Below, piece by piece: positions 55,194-64,000 of a stretch of 64,000 bases of DNA. Both the position numbers and the translations under genes were made by a program. The DNA comes from Oegoconia quadripuncta (taxonomy: Eukaryota > Arthropoda > Insecta > Lepidoptera > Autostichidae). Each line of letters opens with the position of its first letter. Positions within the stretch are counted from its first letter, which is position 1. The notes below the pieces were generated by a model. It saw only the letters and a list, made by a program, of their open reading frames with translations, ran no database searches and had not been told where the DNA came from. The stretch spans positions 7,960,413-8,024,412 of the forward strand of contig OX438751.1 of NCBI GenBank assembly GCA_949316235.1, read 5' to 3'.

Positions 55194-57354
55194 TTGTCGC
55201 GAATCGTCGCGATTGTCCTGTAAATAAATTGTATATAATATAAAGAAATGCCAACTCAATAATTGGCAACACTGTGTTGTAGCTTCTTGGCGCCCTCTTT
55301 GATTGTCACTTTTGGTGAGTGTACTACATAAAGTTTGTAAGAAGTATCTTTAGTTCGATATTTAATATTAGTAAGTGATGTAATAACGTAAGTATCTGAT
55401 AAGGGCATTCCTCGCCCGTCTGTACACGATGCAATCGTGAGGCAATTTGTGATTCTAAGAATGATATGAGTACGAGGTAATAATAATACATAAAGTACCT
55501 ATGTAGGGTAGTCGTGCCGACATCGCCCACAGCGATGTGCGCAGGGCGACAGGATCGTTGAATGTAAGTCTATCCGAGTCTCAAGGTCTAGCTGTGAGTA
55601 CGATGACGATAGAATCAACAGTGAAGGGTCAGTTGGTGTACACCTAATTCCCTCAATAACTTTGTATTGTACCTTGCAGTACGGGACAAAGTTCCCCACC
55701 GGTAAGGTCACCACTGAGGTGGTGCGACCTTCATGATAAGGGTTTCGTACCCACTAAGAGTCTACGTAGCATTAGCTACGGTGCGACTCAGTGCCGGGGA
55801 CACCACATACCGTGGTGTCTGCCCGGCATAGTTTCCCAACAGATAGCGAAGCAGACAAAATATAAAATATATAATCAATGGCAATAACTGAGCAGGAAGA
55901 AAGAGCTACCTGAGGAACAAGGAAGGGGCTGACAAAGTTACCGTCCTAAGGAACCTAGGTGAGCAAATTTATATAACTATCATTAGTTACTATTCGCCAC
56001 ATATAGCTAACATGCCCCCAACCTTCATTACACACATATGGAAAATATTAAGTCGTGGCGACATGGTGGAGGTGCTGGGATCTGTTGGCTATATGTGGCG
56101 AATAGTAACTAATGATAGTTATATAAATTTGCTCACCTAGGTTCCTTAGGACGGTTACTGTGTCAGCCCGTTCCTTGTTCCTCAGGTAGCTCTTTCTTCG
56201 TGCTCAGTTATTGCCATTGATTATATATTTTATACTTTATCTGCTTCGCTATCTGTTGGGAAACTATGCCGGGCAGACACCACGGTATGTGGTGTCCCCG
56301 GCACTGAGTCGCACCCAGGGGGGGCACACTTCAAATGTCATCAATTTTCATAGCAGACTGCGACCTCTGAACTGCGGTTGACGAACTAACCGTTATTAGT
56401 GTTCTGTGGCAGCAGCCGCCATCTTTCCGGTGGGTGGTGTCATGTCGAGCTGTCAGTCAACGTCGATTTCCGTTTGAAAGTTTTTGTAAAAGTTCAGATT
56501 TTTGTTAATTTGTTGTTTGTTTTTGTTATACTTGTTTTTCATAGCTAATTTAAAGAAATTAGTTATGAGAATTAAAAATTTCCTCATAAACAACAATACT
56601 TATTTCTAAACCCAGTTTCTACCTATATAATTAGTGTATGTAGGTATGTATAGATAGATTTAATTCCTCAACCAATCGCTAGCAGCAGCACTGTCTATAC
56701 ATGCAAATTTAACCACGGAGTTGCCACTCTTTCTCGGTAAATAGTTACTATACTCTTTGGTCGCACCGTAGCTTAGTGCTACGTAGACTCTTAGTGGGTA
56801 CGAAACCCTTATCATGAAGGTCGCACCACCTAGTGGTGACCTTACCGGTGGGGAACTTTGTATCGTACTGCAAGGTACAATACAACGTTATTGAGGGAAT
56901 TAGGTGTACACCAACTGATCCTTCACTGTTGATTCTATCGTCATCGTACTCACAGCTAGACCTTGAGACTCGGATAGACTTACATTCAACGATCCTGTCG
57001 CCCTGCGCACATCGCTGTGGGCGATGTCGGCACGACTACCCTACATAGGTACTTTATGTATTATTATTACCTCGTACTCATATCATTCTTAGAATCACAA
57101 ATTGCCTCACGATTGCATCGTGTACAGACGGGCGAGGATTGCCCTTATCAGATACTTACGTTATTTATTACATCACTTACTAATATTAAATATCGAACTA
57201 AAGATACTTCTTACAAACTTTATGTACACTCACCAAAAGTGACAATCAAAGAGGGCGCCAAGAAGCTACAACACAGTGTTGCCAATTATTGAGTTGGCAT
57301 TTCTTTATATTATATACAATTTATTTACAGGACAATTGCGACGATTCGCGACAA
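55194..57354. mobile_element. Large foldback element: 818-bp inverted arms, 72-bp loop
   Basis: The left arm 55194-56011 is the near-exact reverse complement of the right arm 56084-57354, once the 444-bp insert at 56316-56759 and its 8-bp duplication are removed (818 versus 819 bp). Outer ends are TTGTCGCG / CGCGACAA; inner ends are GCCACATATAGCTAAC / GTTGGCTATATGTGGC. The only differences noticed are scattered single bases and small indels. Mirror-image ORFs (55499-55714 and 56833-57048) follow from the symmetry and are not evidence of a gene. No transposase, RT or target duplication was identified. A fragment of the GCCCGTATTA MITE lies just outside the left end (55127-55190). Confidence 0.85.
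56316..56759. mobile_element. 444-bp insertion with 8-bp target duplication inside the foldback
   Basis: GTCGCACC occurs at 56308-56315 and 56760-56767, while the uninterrupted left arm has one copy. The insert starts CAGGGGGGGCACACTTC and ends TAGTTACTATACTCTTTG. It shows no clear terminal inverted repeats beyond CA...TG and no ORF. An 8-bp duplication fits hAT, P or Merlin-type elements. Confidence 0.7.
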
Positions 57355-57359
57355 TTAAA

Positions 57360-58178
57360 CAGTATCAAAAAAATTGTACTATGACGCAATCTCAATTTTA
57401 ATTATTAATACGACGCTCAGACTCTGTTTCGCGGTCATAATGAATGCAGCCACCTTGCGCTACAAGCTGTAAATGATGAATCGGCTGTACAGCAACTACA
57501 CGATTAAGCATGCTGGATGTCGCAGTGACGGTCTCGCTGGATGCAAAATTCATTGTGCAAGTCCAGCAAGCAATTAATAATTATTATTAACGTCCAGCGA
57601 GCTTATTCACGGTCGTTTTGCATCCAGGGTCGTGCATGACCTTGGCGGGCTGGACGCCGTGCTGGACCGTGAGTAAGGCGTAAGGCGGTTAACAATGTAT
57701 CAGTGTTACGTATTGTTTTTTTTAACTGGTAAAATCATCCCATTTTGGCTGGTTATCGTGATAGCCAGCGTTCATAACCTAAAGAGTTCGCCTGTGGGGC
57801 CCATCTCTTCTTTCAATCATTTTTTAATGAGAGCGTCAGTTAAAATATCCATATCGAAATAAAGATTAGAAATCAAATCACTGAAGGAATCTACTGCTAG
57901 AAACGTAGACAGTAGAAATTACAAATATGCTAGGGCCACACAACCCAACGTTTATAATAAAAGTGGCCAGTCAACCAAAGAGAAAATTATTTTATCACGT
58001 AATACCTACATTCAATATTTTTTTTCTGTCACTCACTGGCACTGCTGTTGGCTGGCTAGTTCGACATTGAGATTTAAGAATTTTTAGTTTCTACGATTAT
58101 AGATGATGAAATAGGTATCACAATTAAAATAAAATGCGGACATATCATCTATTACCTTTGTTGAATTGACCTCGGGGA
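57360..58178. other. ITPA upstream region
   Basis: It includes an imperfect inverted patch (CGCTGGATGCAAAATTC near 57536 and TCGTTTTGCATCCAGG near 57612). The ITPA promoter should lie here; no TATA box was assigned. Confidence 0.35.
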
Positions 58179-58781
58179 ATGTCAAAGAAATTCTTTCAAA
58201 ACATGTCGCAGAAGATAACCTTTGTCACGGGCAATGCAAAAAAACTTGAGGAACTCAGGGCTATCCTTGGCAATGATTTTCCATGTGAAATAACTAATTA
58301 CAATTTGGATTTACCAGAACTTCAAGGAGAAATCGAGGAGATTTCGATTAAAAAGTGTCAAGAGGCAGCCAGGCGAATGAAGACACCAGTGTTGGTTGAA
58401 GATACTTCTCTATGTTTTAATGCGCTAAATGGTTTACCCGGGCCATACATTAAATGGTTTTTAAATAAACTGGAACCAGAAGGCCTCACGAAGCTCCTGA
58501 CAGCTTGGGAGGATAAGTCTGCTGAAGCTGTGTCCACCTTTGCCTACTGTACAGGGAAATGTAAAGATTTAGATGTTATTCTATTTCAAGGAAGAACAAA
58601 AGGGACAATTGTAATGCCAAGAGGCCAGAGAGATTTTGGTTGGGACTGCATTTTCCAGCCAGAAGGTTACACTCAAACTTATGGAGAATTGCTCAAGGTC
58701 GAGAAAAATAAAATATCGCATAGATATAAGGCATTAGATAAATTAAGAACATATTTTGTGACTAATTGTAAATGTGAGTAA
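58179..58781 (+). CDS. ITPA: Inosine triphosphate pyrophosphatase
   Basis: Intronless 200-codon frame; starting at Met9 (58203) gives 192 aa, closer to the usual length of about 194, so that start is an equal candidate. ITPA hydrolyses ITP, dITP and XTP to monophosphates, cleansing cytosolic nucleotide pools. Visible motifs: [14 protein letters not shown] (substrate-binding N-terminus), [34 protein letters not shown] (catalytic Asp region), [33 protein letters not shown] and the C-terminal [11 protein letters not shown]. All conserved blocks are present and in order. Single-exon structure is unusual beside its intron-rich neighbours and could reflect ancestral intron loss or an old retrocopy, but nothing indicates decay. 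Confidence 0.95.
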   Translation: MSKKFFQNMSQKITFVTGNAKKLEELRAILGNDFPCEITNYNLDLPELQGEIEEISIKKCQEAARRMKTPVLVEDTSLCFNALNGLPGPYIKWFLNKLEPEGLTKLLTAWEDKSAEAVSTFAYCTGKCKDLDVILFQGRTKGTIVMPRGQRDFGWDCIFQPEGYTQTYGELLKVEKNKISHRYKALDKLRTYFVTNCKCE

Positions 58782-60352
58782 TTGTTACTATTACAATTAG
58801 AAGTTATATTAGCAATGTTTGGATTGTCAGCGATATTTACATCATTTTTACAGTCTCAATAAGGTGTTTTTTTGTTTTGGTGGCCCCTCAACGGCACTAC
58901 ATGTTATGACTGATTAGCACTGTAGTTTATAAATAATTATTATTACTTTTGTTAATATTGACTAATGAGAAGACATCAAATTCAGATGCTATCCAATCAT
59001 ATTCAGAACGTAAACCATAACCAAAGAAATTGATTGCAAAACATAAAGTAAGCAATAGCCCTGCAGGACTGCAAGATATGGAATAAAGGGCTTTGAAATA
59101 ATTTAGTTACCATGTAAAAAATTAAAATTGACTTATGTCATGTATTAGCAATTGTAAGGGGGCAGTCCAGGGTTTAGTTTGAAACGAGAGTGGTGAATAA
59201 ATATATCCTGTTTGAGTGAGATATGTACCTAAGTTAGAGATTTATAGATTTGTGGTTATATCATATTAAGCTATCGATTCGGATTTCAGCCCAGCCACCA
59301 ATGCACTTTATTAATATGTATCAGACATAATATATACATATAAGTACGTAATAAAGTGCGGAGAGGGAATATTTATGAACATTAAATGTGTACAGATTTT
59401 GCAAACCGCAGGTATGTGGTCTGGCCAGCCTGACATACATTAGAGTTTGTTAATTATACAACCCTGATATGTCTGTAAAAATGTGTGTTTTGGTTATTAG
59501 GTAGCATATAAAAGTCGTACACTGTTTGTATATTTAATTATTCATTTTGAATAGTACATTCATCTTGCAATACTTATCTATTACTAATCTAAAATTGAAC
59601 AAAAAGTTTTTAATGTCAATATCTTAAAATGTTGTTTTATAAAATTGGCAGAGCTATTGTCTACTGGTCTAAACACTTTCTGCATTACATATATAAAGCC
59701 AATTAAATGGCGTTATCAATGGCCTATAACAGAAGCCTCATCAGAATGCTAACCCAACAGAGGCAATAGCTTATCAGACAGATTACTTCTAATATTGTAC
59801 TTCTTATTTTTTAAATAAGTAATGTCAAATGTTAAGTACATGACAGATTGTCACAATTTGAAAAATTGAATAAATTGTTAAATTTTATAATTTTATTTAA
59901 TCTAATTAGCAATAATTGTTAATAATTCACACCATCTTTAGACTTGATGTGCTATAACAGAAAAATCACGCCATTTGACCCATACTGTTATGGAACAAAA
60001 GTCTTAAAGGGCTTCTCTGAACTCAGGGTGCTAGAAGTCTCAGAAACAAAATTTTAAAAAATCTATACAATGGTAATAGTAATATAAGATCTAAGCAATA
60101 GCACCTACTGGATACCAACTGACAAAGATACTAGACACAAAATAAAAGGATGTAGGTACAAAATAAACCAATATATTTTGAATAGACTAAATTACTATAA
60201 AATTTTTTTGGACAGTCTCGCTTTGAAACTTTATATTGAAAAAAAAACATTCCTACCAAAGAAATGGAAGGCGCTCTCCATGCTGCGCGCTGCCTCTACG
60301 TGACGGATCCTTCTTTAAAATTACGATCAGTCTATATAACTAATAAATTATT
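58782..60352. other. 3' flank of ITPA, no gene recognised
   Basis: AT-rich. An AATAAA at about 59083 is one possible polyadenylation signal. No repeat family was identified. Confidence 0.35.
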
Positions 60353-60872
60353 TTCATAGCTGGGCTAATATTCGTTAATCCGTTAATCGTTAATCAACGA
60401 AGTTATAATTTCACCTAACGGATTTACTTTTTTATTTAAATGATAACGAACTCCTTAAATTTCCTCAAGTCCGTTAATTGCTAATCCAGTATCTACCCAA
60501 AAGATAGGGCACGTTCCGTTGAATGTCGTTTTATCATGGGCAAAGATATTTTACCCCCGAAACGAACCTCACTTTCAGAAGATAACTTCAACATATTACA
60601 TTTTAATAAAGGGGAATATCCACATTATGCCAGATGACTAAATTATACACGTCTTTTTTTGTTCCTAACCTGTTAATTTCCAGGACCCAAACCAACAGTT
60701 TTTATAAATAGATCACTAACGCAAAGATATATAGAAAATGTAATTTTTATCACGTGTTAACGGATTAACGTTAACTTGCGTCAATTCTTGCGAAATGTAA
60801 CGCTTTAACGTTTAACGATGTTAACTTTTTTAATAACGGATTATAATCGTTAATAATCAGTCCAGCTATGAA
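60353..60872. mobile_element. MITE with CGTTAA-rich ends
   Basis: The left end TTCATAGCTGGGCTAATATT is mirrored at 60850-60872 (CAGTCCAGCTATGAA). Subterminal regions carry many CGTTAA/TTAACG hexamers on both sides (60375-60490 and 60750-60850). About 520 bp, no ORF. Confidence 0.55.
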
Positions 60873-61030
60873 CATAGGTTGAGAATAGAAATGTGTGATC
60901 GGGATCAAGCGATGGCAGTTGCACAATGTAGGTGCATATATTAGATCCGGGGCTACCCAACCCTCAATTGAATAACAGTAAGATCCAATAACTCTACTTC
61001 TATACAGGCTGGGGATAAATCATAAATCTT

Positions 61031-61320
61031 AGGCCCGTATTACAGAATGTTACTCAATCAGAGATCTTCCGCTTGAGGACAGTTAAAAAGGGACAGCTTT
61101 ATGTAACTTGTATAGCGGCATCTCTTTCTAACTATGCTCAAGCATAGACCCAACAAAGAGCCATATTCTGAAATACAGACCTAAAAACACAAAATGTTAC
61201 TCAAGCAGAGATGTCCACTTGAGGACAATAAAAAAGGAACAGCTCGTAACTCGTATAGCGACATCTCTTTCTAACTATGCTCAAGCACAGATCTACGCTT
61301 GAACAACATTCTGAAATAAT
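61031..61320 (+). repeat. Tandem pair within a GCCCGTATTA-type repeat
   Basis: After TTAGGCCCGTATTACAGAAT, a block of about 150 bp (TGTTACTCAATCAGAGAT, CTTGAGGACAGTTAAAAAGG, GCATCTCTTTCTAACTATGC) is repeated from about 61195 with changes. Both halves end with ATTCTGAAAT. Confidence 0.5.
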
Positions 61321-61907
61321 CTTCGGAGCCGATTCTACAAGTGTGCAATGTAAACAGTATCCTACACTGTAATGAAGCTAATGCACCTGGGTTTCATTTC
61401 AAACGGTTTTGGTGTCGTAATAATTAGTGTACAGCTTGCAGAAAAAAAACGTTATTTCAAAAAATTAATATTTCTGACACTACGGCCCGTAGTAACCTGA
61501 CTTCAAGAAGACTTCTTACGAGCGGTGTACATATACATAGAGCTCGTTCAAGAGGCAAACCGACCCTATCCAATGTTTATACGGCTCATAATCTCTATCG
61601 TCGGGGAACCCGTCCACGTCCCAGGGCCACGTGGTCTGTCCCTTAGGGCGATGATTATACCAAGCGTACAGGGGCGCGATTTTTTAGTCGTACGCTTTTG
61701 ACATGCGCAATGTACAGATTCAACTTTAGTGAATTTGTCGTTTTTGCATGCGCATACAACCGATCAAAGTTCAAAAATCGCACGATAGGGCACGCGTCTC
61801 GAGCACTATAGTTACGGGCTGTTATGAACTAGACGCACGTTTTTCAGCTCTCGTTTCCACTATAAAAATACGAGCCCTATCCGCCTGAACAAATACAAAA
61901 AAATATT
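61321..61907. other. 3' flank of the LRR gene
   Basis: No gene recognised. A short inverted patch (GCGATTTTTTAGTCG near 61676 and GTTCAAAAATCGCACG near 61769) is present. Confidence 0.3.
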
Positions 61908-64000
61908 TTAGCATATACAGTACCAAATTAGATGTAAAGTTACAAATATTAGACTATACTTATGTGCAGGGATATTGCCTCTGGAATTATGAACTCCTGG
62001 TGCAATGTATGGTTCTAAGTTAGAATTGTTATAGTTTTTATAGTACCAGTCTTTACCATCCACTTGTCTTGTCTTCGTGTTCCCAATATTTTCAGAAAAC
62101 CTTGTCTTTGCTTCTCTATTAATAACAGGTGAATAATTATCTCTTAAATCATAGTGCTCCACATGTGGCATGTTCACCTTTGTTATTGTGGCTGGTCTTT
62201 TACTGTAATTTCTCCTTGCTAATTCTTCATTATTTGGTATCAGTACAGCAGACAGAGCTGTTGGTTGACCCTCGATATGCTTCTTTATTGGTGGTTTTGA
62301 TGTAACAGGAGTAGAGGAGGAGTAAGAGATAGTACTACTTTCCATCCAAGCTTGTAGTGACATGTCATGGCTTGTATCAGTAGTTATAAGTATTCCTTCT
62401 TTTTCTGTAACTTGTGTTATAGTCAAATTTGATTCCATCAAGTTGTATTTGCTCAAATTAGTAGGGTCACTCTTTTGTTCTTCTACGTTTTTCGTTCTGT
62501 TATAGGCTACATGAGTACTGTTGTCATCATCTAGGTAAGCTTGAAGCTCATGAATTTCGCTTTTCATCTTCTGGTGTGTAGTATTATTTTTTTGAACTGT
62601 TTTAGTTGCTGGTTTTGTTGCAACTCCTACAATACTTTGACCCATAACCCCTTTGACACTATAATTGCTACCACCTTGATTATTTACAATTATATGTGAC
62701 ATATTAACAGCTGGATTGGTTATAGGTTTGAATCCGGATGCCGTTGTTGGAAGCATTGGGGAAAAGCCACCAGTTTCAAACTTTGGTGTTTCTTGTTCTT
62801 GATATCTATTTCCAAGGTTTTGGTTTTTGTTTTCTGACCAGTCTACTTTACGACCAGTGTTTAACAGTTTTCCCATATTGATAGAAGGTAGTGGCATACC
62901 AAAGAAAGTGAAGCCGCTACTTGGCGGTTTCGTAGTTGCAGCGTTGTTTTGATTTGACGTATTTTTCATACCCGCGTAAAGTGTAGGAGTGTGCCCCAAA
63001 ATCGCTTGAGATTTGTTGTTTTGCACTAAATTTACTTCATTATTTAGACCATTAACCAATGTTTCGTTATAGGGATAGTCGACATATTCGTCGTAAAAGT
63101 ATTCGGATTCTTCTGGAGACGGCCTATTGTTAATTTTGTTAATATGATAATTGTTCTTTATTTGCGTTGCGTAATCTTTAATTTTATCCAACGATGAGAA
63201 TACTTGAGACGTTGCCAGGTTTGGAAGCAATGCTTCATTTTCGTGCGTTACGCAGGACCTGGTATCATCATCACTTGCCGGTGATTTCAAACAATCATCT
63301 CTTGAAAATGGCATACCTTTAACGTAAGTGCCGTCCGAGCACTTTGGTCCTAGTGATGATGATTCTGATAACCAGGACTTCAGCCAAATTATCTTGCAGT
63401 TACAGACCAACGGGTTACCTGTAAATAAAACTAAAAATTGTAGTACCGATTAATTATTAGATAAAGTTATGTTTGAATATTTGGATTTCTACATATTAAT
63501 ACGTATTTTAATAACTTACCATCAATATCCAAAATTGCAATATTATTTCTTAATTTCGCAAATGTCGGTTCAGAGACTGAAATCAGTTTATTATGTCGTA
63601 ATGAAAGTACTTTAAGACGTGCCATAGAGTCAAATGGCTGTCCTCCTATATAGCATATTAGATTGTTATCCAGATTCAACTCCACCAACCATTCCATGTA
63701 TTGAAATGAAGCTCTAGTTATCTTTGTAAGTTTATTGAGACTCAAATCTAACACTTCCAAAGACGAGAGTTGCCTTAGGCCCGAGTTATCTATACTGCTA
63801 AGTTGATTATTGCTAAGATTTAGGTATTGAATAAGTGGTACATTTTCAAAAGTTCTTATTGATATGAATTGCAATCGATTTCCTTGCAGCTCTATTATTC
63901 TTAGCTTGGGGAGATTCAAAAATGCACGATCAGGTAAATCAATAATGTGATTTCTGCTTATATACACAGACACTAAATTAGGAAGATTCTCTATTGCTTT
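61908..64000 (-). CDS. Leucine-rich-repeat cell-surface protein, 3' part (5' end beyond the window)
   Basis: Two exons visible: 63530 to beyond 64000, and 61908-63418, joined in phase (ILDIDGNPLVCNCKIIW). The first encodes at least six typical LRRs (LVSVYISRNHIIDLPDRAFL, LRIIELQGNRLQFISIRTFE, LEVLDLSLNKLTKITRASF). The second starts with the LRR C-terminal cap (NPLVCNCKIIWLKSW ... CSDG ... DDC). A long low-complexity, Asn/Thr-rich stretch with many N-glycosylation sequons follows, then a hydrophobic C-terminus (YSLIFVTLHLIWYCIC). The short terminal hydrophobic run with no cytoplasmic tail suggests a GPI signal or tail anchor. Extracellular adhesion or signalling is likely. The family (for instance a 2mit-like protein) is not settled. 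Confidence 0.8.

Noticed and set aside
55499..55714. 71-aa ORF conserved as a mirror copy at 56833-57048
   Set aside because: The conservation is explained by the inverted arms of the foldback. No domain or start context supports a gene.

Overview
The window is eukaryotic nuclear DNA from an insect, most probably a moth or butterfly. The protein-coding genes have AT-rich introns with GT-AG boundaries and encode insect-type proteins. The intergenic and intronic DNA is packed with element types typical of lepidopteran genomes: tRNA-derived SINEs, CR1/Jockey- and RTE-like LINE tails, MITEs, a Helitron-type CTAG end, mariner and pogo/Tigger relatives, and P-like elements. No CRISPR array, operon or bacterial feature is present. 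The species is inferred, not shown.

Host genes, left to right. (1) A small multi-pass membrane protein on the minus strand (314-8759, four short exons, about 147 aa), which has no long ORF and was assembled from splice sites. (2) Prohibitin-1 on the plus strand (15266-18926, six coding exons, 274 aa). (3) A shutdown/FKBP6 co-chaperone of the piRNA pathway on the minus strand (31794-34683, four exons, 447 aa). (4) A complete class VII unconventional myosin on the minus strand (40660-52745, eleven coding exons, 2113 aa). (5) Proteasome lid subunit Rpn8/PSMD7 on the minus strand (53188-54416, two exons, 327 aa). (6) Inosine triphosphatase ITPA on the plus strand (58179-58781, intronless). (7) The 3' part of a leucine-rich-repeat surface protein on the minus strand, running off the right edge (61908-64000). 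These genes have unrelated housekeeping, cytoskeletal and germline roles, and nothing suggests they work as a unit.

Mobile DNA dominates the rest. From 1 to 9 kb, the long introns of the membrane-protein gene hold nested MITEs, SINEs, an inverted duplication and an 879-bp P-like element. That element has 28-bp perfect terminal inverted repeats, an 8-bp target duplication and a THAP-type exon. A nearly identical 879-bp copy with its own 8-bp duplication lies inverted at 35974-36852. From 19.7 to 20.5 kb there is a GC-rich 37-bp minisatellite beside an inverted-repeat element. From 21.6 to 30 kb there is a stack of DNA transposons. It contains a pogo-like element amplified in 934-bp tandem units and carrying twin palindromes. 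A separate 3,060-bp pogo/Tigger element with TIRs and a TA duplication is inserted into it. Copia integrase and mariner fragments lie alongside.

Between Rpn8 and ITPA lies a 2.2-kb foldback structure with 818-bp arms and a 72-bp loop. One arm was later split by a 444-bp insertion with an 8-bp target duplication. All coordinates and translations were read by eye; family assignments are from recalled motifs, not database searches.
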